11,190 nucleotides of DNA from Gemmatimonadota bacterium (GCA_947457715.1 CANGXK010000043.1:1-11190), one strand, 5' to 3'; counted from the stretch's first letter, positions 1-8,429 are shown. Numbers and translations: made by a program. The notes: generated by a model from the letters alone, not told the origin.

Positions 1-129
1 AAGGACTGCATGCAGCGGCATGAGCGGCTCGTCCTGATTGCCCTCCTTACAAAACCAAAAGACAACCGATGTATTCTCCTTCACACTAAGGAAAGAGTGA
101 CTCTTTTCGGCCTCTGATCTGGGCGCCAT
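1..129 (-). CDS. Possible N-terminal part of a minus-strand protein running off the left edge (SUKH-like? uncertain)
   Basis: On the minus strand the frame that includes an ATG at 129 has no stop down to position 1 and reads like a natural protein, with the stretch FLSVKENTSVVFWFCKEGN followed by DEPLMPLHAVL. The order E-N-x-x-V-V-F-W, then a charged turn and a D-E-P, is loosely reminiscent of SMI1/KNR4 (SUKH) domains, which are often immunity proteins. That resemblance is a guess from memory. This stretch is clearly more AT-rich than the rest of the window, which would fit a foreign gene. The start is unsure: there is no Shine-Dalgarno at the 129 ATG, and the frame stays open further upstream, antisense to the ATPase gene. 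It may be a fragment or chance. Confidence 0.3.
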   Translation of the reverse strand, partial: MAPRSEAEKSHSFLSVKENTSVVFWFCKEGNQDEPLMPLHAVL

Positions 130-1349
130 GTCGGAAAGCACGAACGAATCACCCATGGCACTCTCGAGAGATCGCCTCCGCGACAAACTCACGGAATCCA
201 TGGCGGCGGCCGTACCGCCGCGGATCGAGCGCGATGCTCGCGTCCCGGCGATCGCCGGCACGGTCCTCGCGGTCGTCGGCGCACGCCGTGGTGGAAAGAC
301 GTCACTCCTCCACCGACGCATGGCGGAGCGCATCGGAGCGGGTCGATCACGCGAGTCGCAGCTGCTCCTGGAACTCGAGGATGAGCGGCTCGACGGCATG
401 ACGGCGGCCGATCTGGGTTGGATCGTCGAAGAACATGCGCGGCGCTACCCGCATGTCCGACGCGGTGGCGCCGATGGAGGCACGCTCTGGCTCTATCTCG
501 ACAAGGTGCAGGTCGTTCCGAAGTGGGAAACGCTCGTCCATCGCCTCCTCGCTGCGGGAAACATTGAAATCGTCGTCTCAGGCTCCTCCGCCAAACTCCT
601 GAGCCGGGAGGTCGCCACGTCGCTGCGCGGTCGCGCGATGGAAGTGCTCGTACATCCGTTCTCCTTCCGGGAGGCGCTGCGCTATGCCGGCGCCGAATCC
701 GATCTCCCGTGGGAGCAGTTGACGGGCCCGCAGCGCGCGACGATGGACGCCGCGCTGCAGCAGTATCTCACGGTCGGCGGCTTCCCAGAAGCGCAACAGA
801 CCGACGCCCAAGACCGGCTCGATCTCCTCACGGGTTACGTCGACACCATGGTCCTGCGTGACGTCATCGAACGGCACAGCGTGACGAATGTCCACGCTCT
901 CCGCTGGTTGCAACGGCATCTGCTGGCGAAGCCGGGGGGAAGCGTTTCCGTAAACAAGCTGTACGACGACCTCAAGTCCCAAGGCATCGGTGTCGGTAAG
1001 GACAACGTGTACGCGTACGTTGACTACTTCGAGGATGCGTTTCTGCTGCGCAGCATCACGATGCACAGCACCTCCGAACGGCAGCGCATGTCCAACCCAC
1101 GAAAGGTCTACCCGGTGGATACCGGTCTCATCTCGATCTATGAACGATCGGGGCGGACGCATCGGGGGCGTGCACTCGAAACCGCGATCCTGCTCGAGCT
1201 GGAGCGTCGCCGCTATGCGATTGACTGGTTTCGTACGGCAGAAGGATGGGAAGTCGACTTCTACGCCACGCGATCAGACGCCGCCGGTTCGCGAGTTGCC
1301 GGGTCGCTTGCGGTGGGTTCCGGCCGCCAAGTGGTTGCTTCAACGCTGA
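128..1349 (+). pseudogene. DUF4143-type AAA ATPase, probably inactivated (C-terminal deletion and frameshift)
   Basis: This belongs to the predicted AAA+ ATPases with a C-terminal DUF4143 domain (COG1373 type), a family of unclear role that often moves horizontally. Walker A is clear at residues 51-59 (GARRGGKTS). The Walker B region reads LWLYLDKVQ around residues 121-128; family members normally have D-E, so the catalytic glutamate is a lysine at 126. A sensor-like VSGSS follows near 150-154, then the DUF4143 part, with GRALETA and then WEVDF at 374-378. After EVDF the family usually has roughly 60-70 more residues ending in a V-P-x-x-x-W-L-L motif. Here the original frame becomes low-complexity and runs on to a stop at 1477, overlapping the next gene. 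The expected ending, RWVPAAKWLLQR and a stop, sits only about 29 codons beyond EVDF in another frame (stop 1347-1349). That implies a deletion with a frame change between about 1262 and 1305. The start at 128 has no clear ribosome site; ATGs at 155 or 200 are alternatives. Confidence 0.62.
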
Positions 1350-1397
1350 CCACCCGCTCCTTGATCCGATTCACCACGAAATCACCCCGATCACTTC

Positions 1398-2354
1398 ATG
1401 GACAGCCCCCCCTACGCCCTGACCGAGCTTACCATCGTTCTCGGCCCGCCCACGCACCTCGCCGCCCAATTCGCTGAGTTTCAGCAGCGAGCAGGCGAGG
1501 GGGCGAACGTCACCGAGCATGCGTGGGCGCTGCACGAATACGCCGCACTCGACACGCTCACGCACCGCGATGGTTCGGTGAAGACGAACACGATCCTGGA
1601 GACCATGCTCTCCAGCGTCCTCGGCGCCGATGTGATCGTGCTCGACGTAGACCGTCGTTGGGTGCGCGCGGAAGACGGGTACTTGTACACCGCGCTGTCG
1701 ATCTGCTCGGAAGACATTCGCTCCCGCGCGGATGTGGGATCGCTGTCGGGCCCGCGCTTTCTCGACGCGCTGAATGCAGCGGCCGAGACGATCGCGCAGC
1801 TCGACGGACGCGAGTGGATCCGGTGGAGCAACCGTGCGTGGGAGGATGCGTTGTCACCGGAGCATGTGGAGCGCAGCGCCACGCTGGTGGTGCAGATTGC
1901 CGCTGCCGTGGTGGGCAGTGCGTCGGTCACGGAGCATGCCGTGACGGAGCATCCCGTGACGGATTTGGAGATCGATCTCGCCGGTGAGTTGGTGCAGGCC
2001 ATCGAGGCGGGTCGTGATGCCGCCAACGACGAGGGCGGCCCGCTTGCGCAGGAGCTGCGTGCGCTACGATTCGCGGATCCGCTGCGCACCGAGTGGGCCA
2101 GCGTGACCGCCGACGCGCTGTACATCGGTGCACTCGACATCTCGCTGATGCGCCATCGTATCGCACGCGAAGATGCTGTCGGCTTGGCCTTTCTATACCT
2201 CGGCAAGCAGCGCTCCGATCTGCTCAAGCAGAGCGGTGAGATCACCCCGCGCTTTCGCCGCGAGATCGTAGCCAAGACCTTCATGACGAGCTACGCGCTG
2301 GAGCGTTTGGCCCCGACGGTGTCGCGGGAATTGTTCGAGTTCATGCGCGGCTGA
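1398..2354 (+). CDS. Hypothetical protein, 318 residues
   Basis: I do not recognise this protein. It is soluble-looking and acidic, with no signal peptide or membrane segment. The frame is open across 318 codons and has natural composition, while the opposite-strand frames are Ser/Arg-rich shadows. Residues 1-90 have an alternating pattern typical of an alpha/beta fold (TELTIVLG, then VIVLDVDRRWVRAEDGYLY). Residues 190-318 look largely helical. Residues 177-188 form a short tandem repeat, VTEHA-VTEHP-VT, encoded by a 15-base unit at 1926-1965, and VTEH also occurs near residue 39. It follows the broken ATPase after 48 bases once that gene's true end is taken as 1349, so the two may have been one unit. 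No Shine-Dalgarno precedes the ATG, so the exact start is uncertain. Confidence 0.7.
   Translation: MDSPPYALTELTIVLGPPTHLAAQFAEFQQRAGEGANVTEHAWALHEYAALDTLTHRDGSVKTNTILETMLSSVLGADVIVLDVDRRWVRAEDGYLYTALSICSEDIRSRADVGSLSGPRFLDALNAAAETIAQLDGREWIRWSNRAWEDALSPEHVERSATLVVQIAAAVVGSASVTEHAVTEHPVTDLEIDLAGELVQAIEAGRDAANDEGGPLAQELRALRFADPLRTEWASVTADALYIGALDISLMRHRIAREDAVGLAFLYLGKQRSDLLKQSGEITPRFRREIVAKTFMTSYALERLAPTVSRELFEFMRG
1926..1965 (+). repeat. Tandem 15-bp repeat inside the hypothetical gene
   Basis: Two full units and part of a third (gtcacggagcatgcc, gtgacggagcatccc, gtgacggat) encode VTEHA, VTEHP and VTD. The unit is in frame, so copy-number change would only lengthen or shorten a linker. It is probably a slippage-derived duplication. 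Confidence 0.6.
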
Positions 2355-2661
2355 CGAGCGGGAATTTGGCGACCTGTTCCTCGATGTCGTACGTTCGCCG
2401 CGAAAGCATTTCCTGAAATCCGGCGGTTGGTGGTGGTGAATGCGGCCGGTGCCGCCGGTGACCATCACCTTACCGAGTGCCTGCGCCGAGTCGCGCTTGG
2501 CGGTGGCCTGCGCCCGCAGGAGCGAGGCCGAGAGCAGTAGCTATGACGATGCTGCGGCGAGGAGCGTGAAGTAGGTAAAGCGGGAGTCGTAGCGCAGGAG
2601 ATAGTCGAAGGAGAGAAAGATGATCCGACGGATCGGCGTCAGCGTGCACTCGCGGTGTCTC
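2341..2661 (-). pseudogene. Candidate remnant of a small membrane-protein gene
   Basis: The 309 bases between the hypothetical gene and the asparaginase hold no intact ORF. In the minus frame continuing from the asparaginase stop, there is protein-like sequence: TPIRRIIFLSFDYLLRYDS and then TYFTLLAAASS. An in-frame TAG (2541-2543) follows, then LLLSASLLRAQATAKRDS and ALGKVMVTGG. A shift into another minus frame then gives FQEMLSRRTYDIEEQVAKF and LVSRA before a stop at 2341-2343. Joined up, it would be a protein of roughly 100 residues with one hydrophobic segment and a charged C-terminal helix. No ATG or GTG start is visible in the first frame. It has at least one stop and one frameshift, and I cannot name a family. 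It may instead be chance. Confidence 0.35.
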
Positions 2662-2663
2662 GG

Positions 2664-3820
2664 TCAGTACCGCAGGAAATACCGTTGGATCTCGAGCGGG
2701 TCCTTCGTACGCGTCAGCGCCACCATTAACAAAATGCGCGACTTGGCCGGCGTAAGATGCTGCGCCGTCACCATCGGTGGTGCCGCCGGCTGTTGCGGCG
2801 CACGGGAGCTGTCCAGTCGCGTGGAGTCACCGGCCGCGACCGGCCGCGGCGCGTCCGGATCACGCACCGCCGACATGTTGTCGCCGTATGCGAAGACCGA
2901 CACCACCACCACGCCGGCCCGCCGCAGCGCCGTGTATACCTCCGACTCGGCGCGCGTCATGCCGTTGCTCGCCACCGCCACCCCGGCCGGCGGTGCGTCG
3001 TAACGCGGACCGGTACCACCCGGATACGAATACTCGAGCGCCACCCGCGGTAGCGAGTCCACCTTCCGCATATCGAACTCGCTGTCCTCGCCGTGCCGTC
3101 GCGTGGGCGCGAAGAGAAAGTCGGGCCCGTTGCCACCGACCACCCCCAGCATTCCCATCTCGCCGCCGCTGAAGCCGCCGGTGCGCTGATACAGCTTGCG
3201 CACCTCGCGCGCCGAGAGGATGCGATCGTCCATCACCACCATCACGCCCTTGCCGACGGCCTGGGGAGCGGCCGCCACGCGTACCGCCGACAGCAGGTTG
3301 ATCGGCCCATCGGGACTGATGCCGGTGGCCGGTCGCTGGGCGCCGACCACGACGACCGGCTTGTTGGATCGGACCGTGAGATACAGAAAGAACGCCGTCT
3401 CTTCCAGCCGGTCGGTGCCGTGCGTGACCACCACGCCGGCCAGATCATCGCGATCCTTGAGCACCTTCTCGATGCGCTTCGAGAGCGCCAGCCACTGCGC
3501 CGGCGTGATCGACGTACTCGGCACATTCGAGAACTGCTCCGTCTCGATCTGCGCGTGCTTCGACAGTTCAGGGACCGACGCGATGATTTGCTCGGCCGTC
3601 AGCGTGCCGGCGCGATAGCCGCCGAGCGAACCCGGCGCGTCCTGGACGCCGGCGATCGTGCCACCGGTGGCGATCAGGAGCACCTTGGGCAGACGCGGGT
3701 TCGGTTTTGATCCGTCCGACGACTGCGCGTCGAGTGCAACGGTCGTGGAGAGCATCGCGAGGAGCAGCAGGGCCACCCGACACATCGGCGTGCGGAAGCG
3801 GGTCCGTGGCAGAGCCAGCG

Positions 3821-3824
<4 letters not shown>
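2664..3824 (-). CDS. Type II (periplasmic) L-asparaginase
   Basis: This enzyme hydrolyses L-asparagine, and in many homologues glutamine more weakly, to aspartate and ammonia. A Sec signal peptide occupies residues 1-33: a basic N-region, a hydrophobic VALLLLAML core, and likely cleavage after ALDA before QSS. The mature protein therefore acts in the periplasm. Catalytic landmarks are complete: Thr56 in IATGGTIAG, Tyr70 in the flexible loop, Thr137-Asp138 in VVVTHGTD, and Lys210 in MDDRILSAREVRK. These correspond to T12, Y25, T89-D90 and K162 of the E. coli enzyme. Unusual is a Pro/Ala/Asp-rich insertion at about residues 322-355, just before the conserved C-terminal helix LTPAKSRILLMVALTRTKDP. 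The start ATG overlaps the upstream gene's TGA as ATGA, which supports this start and indicates translational coupling. ATG at codon 14 would also leave a signal peptide but would lose the overlap. Confidence 0.93.
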
Positions 3825-5728
<1,904 letters not shown>

Positions 5729-5730
5729 CG

Positions 5731-5752
5731 CACGTCGCTGACACGTCGCTGA
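5731..5752 (+). repeat. Tandem duplication of an 11-bp unit after argG
   Basis: Two exact adjacent copies of cacgtcgctga lie immediately after the argG stop codon. This is probably a local slippage duplication with no evident function. Confidence 0.6.
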
Positions 5753-5771
5753 CGGCGCTGCAGCAGAGTAG

Positions 5772-5806
5772 ACGGGCCGGTTACCGCAATGGTGATCGGC
5801 CCGTTT
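5772..5806 (+). terminator. Probable intrinsic terminator of argG
   Basis: An inverted repeat with outer arms acgggcc and ggcccgt extends inward as an imperfect stem around a gcaa loop (5772-5804). It is followed by only three T residues (5804-5806). The stem is strong and lies 43 bases past the stop codon. The short T-run makes efficient rho-independent termination less certain. The hairpin also lies just upstream of the next gene's ATG, so it may affect its translation. Confidence 0.6.
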
Positions 5807-5823
5807 CCATTGAGCCGCCACCC

Positions 5824-6222
5824 ATGAGCGACCTGCTGCACGGCGAGATCACCCACGAAATCATCGGTGCGTTCTACGACACGTACAACGCACTCGGCTG
5901 GGGATATCCGGAGAGCATCTATGCCAATGCAATGCCGATCTATCTGCGCCGCCGCGGCCTCCAGCTGGAACGGGAGGTCGTATTCACCGTGGCGCTGGAG
6001 GGCGTCTCGCTCGGCGAGTTTCGCGCTGACCTCGTCGTGGCGGGCAAAGTGATCGTGGAACTGAAAGCCTGCGAACGCATCGTCGCAGCGCATGAGGCAC
6101 AGCTGATCAGCTATCTCAAGGCGTCGGACTTGAACATCGGCTTGCTCCTCAATTTTGGTCCGAAGGCCGAGCTGCGCCGCATTATCTGGACCGATGATTT
6201 TCGTGTGCTGAGAGATCGCTAA
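5824..6222 (+). CDS. GxxExxY protein (PD-(D/E)XK nuclease-like)
   Basis: A 132-residue member of the GxxExxY family, whose function is unknown and whose fold is predicted to belong to the PD-(D/E)XK nuclease superfamily. The signature is GYPESIY at residues 27-33. The putative metal-binding core is Asp69 (FRADLVV) followed by Glu79-Leu-Lys81 (VIVELKA), which fits the D...ExK pattern. Gln93-x3-Tyr97 (QLISYLKA) resembles the QxxxY motif of RecB-like nucleases. The LNIGLLLNFG strand near residue 104 is also typical. All key residues are present and the length is normal, so the gene looks intact. There is no clear Shine-Dalgarno before the ATG. The stop codon lies at the outer edge of a large inverted repeat (6221-6355). 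Genes of this family are scattered and often appear horizontally acquired. Nuclease activity is a prediction. Confidence 0.92.
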   Translation: MSDLLHGEITHEIIGAFYDTYNALGWGYPESIYANAMPIYLRRRGLQLEREVVFTVALEGVSLGEFRADLVVAGKVIVELKACERIVAAHEAQLISYLKASDLNIGLLLNFGPKAELRRIIWTDDFRVLRDR

Positions 6223-6355
6223 CTACTGGAACACGGAGTGAACGGATTGCGCCGATCACACAGATAAACGAACAGCGATGATGACGACGATTTCCATCAT
6301 GCTTTTGCTTATCTGTGTAATCCGTGAAATCCTTCAAAATCCGTGTTCCAGCAGT
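6221..6355. repeat. Large imperfect inverted repeat abutting the GxxExxY gene
   Basis: The left arm (6221-6267) and right arm (6309-6355) are 47 and 47-48 bases and pair as an imperfect palindrome at roughly 80% by hand alignment. The outer part is nearly perfect (ctggaacacgga against tccgtgttccag), and so is the inner part (cacagataa against ttatctgtg). The 41-base loop contains a smaller inverted repeat (atgatg against catcat). The arms are AT-richer than their surroundings. The left arm begins within the TAA stop codon of the GxxExxY gene. From memory, sequences like atctgtgtaatccgtgaaat recur in bacterial intergenic regions near such genes, but this was not checked. It could be a palindromic element related to the gene, a folded 3' UTR or a terminator. 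Confidence 0.8.
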
Positions 6356-6566
6356 TGCCGTTGCCGCGCCGCCTCGGCCCCGGAATCCCCCCGGGCAACT
6401 GCTATCGAGGATGGGGCCCTGGTCGGCCGGGGGGGCAAAAGCTCGGGCGAATGCGACACAACCGGGTCCCGGAATACGCCCCACCCTATCGCCAATTGAA
6501 TCCCGACGTAAACATTCAGGTCTGCCGGCTCGCCGCCATGCGCGGTCGGTCCCACCGAATCACATC
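6356..6566 (+). other. Gene-free stretch upstream of the secreted DUF1080-like gene
   Basis: About 210 bases with no supported gene. Frames that cross it are interrupted or read as low-complexity Pro/Arg/Gly. The first half is very GC-rich with short inverted runs (for example ccccggaatccccccggg). The second half, from about 6490, is AT-richer (ccaattgaatcccgacgtaaacattc) and is the likeliest place for the promoter of the gene at 6579. I could not fit a confident minus-35/minus-10 pair or a known riboswitch. Confidence 0.4.
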
Positions 6567-6571
6567 AGGAG
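6567..6571 (+). promoter_or_regulatory. Shine-Dalgarno site fixing the 6579 start
   Basis: AGGAG lies seven bases before the ATG at 6579. The same frame is open back to 6324, but only the 6579 start has a ribosome site and begins a proper signal peptide. Confidence 0.8.
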
Positions 6572-6578
6572 CACTCCG

Positions 6579-7283
6579 ATGAAGCGTACGATGCAGGTCG
6601 CGCTCGCGACCGCCGCACTGGCCCTCGTGCCGCAGCTCGTGCAGGCGCAAGAGACCGAGAAGTCCATGGCCGTCAAGGGCGGCATCCAGATGAAGGGATG
6701 GATGGGCAAGGTTGATGGCAAGGAAGCCAAGGCCGGACTCACCGTTGACAGCGCGAAGTTTGTCGGCATGGGCAAGGACGGCATGCACGCCACGACGGGC
6801 CCGGCGATCACCTACTGGAATCCCGAAATGAAGGGGAAGGGTGATTACGTCGTGAAGGCGACGTTCTCCGAGCGCGAGTACATGGGCCTCAACAGCCACC
6901 CGCATCCGTACGGCATCGTCATGGGCGGCAACGATATGGGCACGGACAATGAGAGCTACCTGTATTGCGCGGCGTACGGCAACGGCAACTTCATCGTGCG
7001 CGGCATGGGCCCGGCGCCGTTCCAGATGAACGGACCGCGCGGTGGCATGAACGAGGCCGTGCATAAGGCCGAAGCGAAGGGCAAGCCGGTGACGCAGGAG
7101 ATCGCGCTGCAGGTGAAGGGCGACAAGGTGTCCTGCATCATCAACGGCACCGAAGTGGCGAGCTACAGCAAGGCCGAATTGGTCGCGGCTGGCAAGCTTA
7201 AGAGCACCGATGGCGTGGTCGGCTTCCGCATGGGTCACAACACGGATGCGCACATCGCCGGCTTCTCGATCGGCAAGCCGTGA
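6579..7283 (+). CDS. Secreted DUF1080-like (concanavalin/laminin-G-like) protein
   Basis: A 234-residue exported protein. Residues 1-23 are a Sec signal peptide (MKRTMQ, hydrophobic ATAALALVPQLV, cleavage after VQA before QET). The mature part looks like a single beta-sandwich domain of the DUF1080 / LamG-like type: DYVVKATFSER, PYGIVMGGNDMG, SYLYCAAYGNGNFIVRGMG, QEIALQVKGDKVSCIINGTEV, then GVVGFRMGHNTDAHIAGFSI. The order K-G-D-K-x-x-x-x-I-N-G-T-x-V followed by G-x-V-G-F-R is typical of that fold. Related domains bind or hydrolyse glycans, but no catalytic residues can be assigned here. The Met/Gly/Lys-rich mature N-terminus (MAVKGGIQMKGWMGKVDGK) is unusual. The gene has an excellent ribosome site, and its TGA overlaps the GTG start of the next gene (GTGA), indicating co-translation with a reductase. 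Confidence 0.8.
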   Translation: MKRTMQVALATAALALVPQLVQAQETEKSMAVKGGIQMKGWMGKVDGKEAKAGLTVDSAKFVGMGKDGMHATTGPAITYWNPEMKGKGDYVVKATFSEREYMGLNSHPHPYGIVMGGNDMGTDNESYLYCAAYGNGNFIVRGMGPAPFQMNGPRGGMNEAVHKAEAKGKPVTQEIALQVKGDKVSCIINGTEVASYSKAELVAAGKLKSTDGVVGFRMGHNTDAHIAGFSIGKP

Positions 7284-8257
7284 GTAATACCGACACGGCG
7301 GCGCGCCAGCTGGACCGGCTGCGCGTCGCCGTGGTCGGGGCTGGTGCCATCGGCGGCGTCCTTGGCGCGCGGTTGCAGCAGGCCGGTCACGACGTCGTCT
7401 TCATCGCCCGCGGTGCCACGCTCGACGCGCTGCGCTCGCGCGGTCTTATTCTCGAGAGCATCGACGGCGACCTCACGTTGCCGTCAGTCCAGGCCACGGA
7501 CGATCCGACCTCGGTCGGTCTCGTCGATGTCGTCCTCGTGTGCGTGAAGGCCACGCAGATTGCGAGCCTCGCGCCGTCGCTCCGGCCGCTGGTCGGGCCC
7601 GCCACGGCGGTGATTCCCGTGCAGAACGGGGTCGAAGCCAGCGAACTGTTGGCCGTCGCGCTTGGAGAGGGCAATGTGCTCGAGGGGCTGGGCCGGGTGC
7701 TGGTGGAGCAGGTGGCCCCGGGACACATCCGGCACACCGCCGTTACCCCGATCATCGAGTTCGGCCGCCGAACTGGCGCCCCGTCGGAGTCCCCTGCCTA
7801 CGCCCAGAGTCCCCGCTTCGCGGCTGCCCTCCGCGATGCCGGACTGGTCGCTGAATTGCCTGACGACATGGGCGTCGCACAGTGGGAGAAGTTCCTGTTC
7901 ATCGAGCCCATCGGCGCTGTCGGGGCCGCTGCTCGGGTACCGTTCGGTGTCGTACGATCAGTGCCGCAGTCACGCGCGCTGATCGATGCAGCGCTTCACG
8001 AAGTGCGGAATGTGGGTCAGGCCGTGGGTGTCGCGTGGCCAGACGACGCGATTGCTCGTGTGTGGGCGCGCTATGATAGTTTGCCGGCGGACGGTTCAAC
8101 CTCGCTACAACGCGATCTGATGGCCGGCCGACCGTCGGAATTCGACGCGCAAACGGGGGCGGTCGTGCGCATCGGACGTGCGCACGGTGTGGCAACGCCG
8201 GTGCATGACGTGCTCTACGCCGTGCTGTTACCCACCGCCGAGCGCGCCGTACACTGA
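7280..8257 (+). CDS. 2-dehydropantoate 2-reductase family protein (ketopantoate reductase-like)
   Basis: A 325-residue NADPH-dependent reductase of the ApbA/PanE family; the reference reaction reduces ketopantoate to pantoate in pantothenate and CoA synthesis. The N-terminal Rossmann motif is VAVVGAGAIGG at residues 16-26. Other family positions are Lys90 (VCVKATQ), Asn116 (PVQNGV), the catalytic-type lysine Lys204 (QWEKF) and Glu287 (GRPSEFDAQTG). After the lysine, the usual asparagine of the E. coli-type K-x-x-x-N segment is absent (WEKFLFIEPIGAVGA). This places the protein in a divergent COG1893 subgroup, so its substrate may not be ketopantoate and I withhold panE. The GTG start overlaps the upstream TGA (GTGA). 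An extension of about 14 residues precedes the Rossmann fold. A strong terminator follows. Confidence 0.88.
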   Translation: MSNTDTAARQLDRLRVAVVGAGAIGGVLGARLQQAGHDVVFIARGATLDALRSRGLILESIDGDLTLPSVQATDDPTSVGLVDVVLVCVKATQIASLAPSLRPLVGPATAVIPVQNGVEASELLAVALGEGNVLEGLGRVLVEQVAPGHIRHTAVTPIIEFGRRTGAPSESPAYAQSPRFAAALRDAGLVAELPDDMGVAQWEKFLFIEPIGAVGAAARVPFGVVRSVPQSRALIDAALHEVRNVGQAVGVAWPDDAIARVWARYDSLPADGSTSLQRDLMAGRPSEFDAQTGAVVRIGRAHGVATPVHDVLYAVLLPTAERAVH

Positions 8258-8289
8258 TACGACTCGCCGGCGGTGATCGTCGAATGGAC

Positions 8290-8318
8290 AGGCGCTGCAA
8301 ACGTTTTGCAGCGCCTTT
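8290..8318 (+). terminator. Intrinsic terminator after the reductase gene
   Basis: A perfect 11-bp stem (ggcgctgcaaa against tttgcagcgcc) with a three-base loop, followed by TTT, lies 33 bases beyond the reductase stop. It has classic rho-independent form and ends the two-gene operon. The sequence is nearly symmetric and would also form a hairpin on the other strand, though no minus-strand gene needs it here. Confidence 0.85.
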
Positions 8319-8345
8319 GCCCATCCCGACGTAATTTCAGAGGAT

Positions 8346-8369
8346 ATCCGGCCTCCCTTCCTGCCGGAT
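8346..8369 (+). other. Short hairpin in the leader of the DUF1592 gene
   Basis: The arms atccggc and gccggat flank a 10-base pyrimidine loop, 60 bases before the next gene's ATG and directly after the terminator. It could be an operator or leader structure. The symmetry is clear but nothing in the sequence reveals a function. Confidence 0.35.
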
Positions 8370-8416
8370 CATCGAACGAGTCTGCTAGGTGGCACCAGTG
8401 GGTGTCGCAGTCCTCC

Positions 8417-8421
8417 AGGAG
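8417..8421 (+). promoter_or_regulatory. Shine-Dalgarno site of the DUF1592 gene
   Basis: AGGAG lies eight bases before the ATG at 8430. It sits in a small inverted repeat (cctccaggag) that could partly mask it. Confidence 0.7.
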
Positions 8422-8429
8422 TAGCCGGC

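Noticed and set aside
1350..1477. In-frame tail of the ATPase reading to 1477
   Set aside because: It is Arg/Pro/Ser-rich, has no family resemblance and overlaps the next gene. It is a result of the frameshift.
2507..2520. cctgcgcccgcagg as a terminator for the convergent genes
   Set aside because: The loop would be only two bases and there is no T-run on either strand.
6221..6355. CRISPR or tRNA-like interpretation of the inverted repeat
   Set aside because: There is only one palindrome, with no regularly spaced direct repeats, no cloverleaf and no cas genes.
6324..6578. Upstream extension of the secreted DUF1080-like gene
   Set aside because: It would place 85 Pro/Arg-rich residues before a perfect signal peptide. 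It begins in the palindrome and lacks a ribosome site; AGGAG marks 6579 instead.
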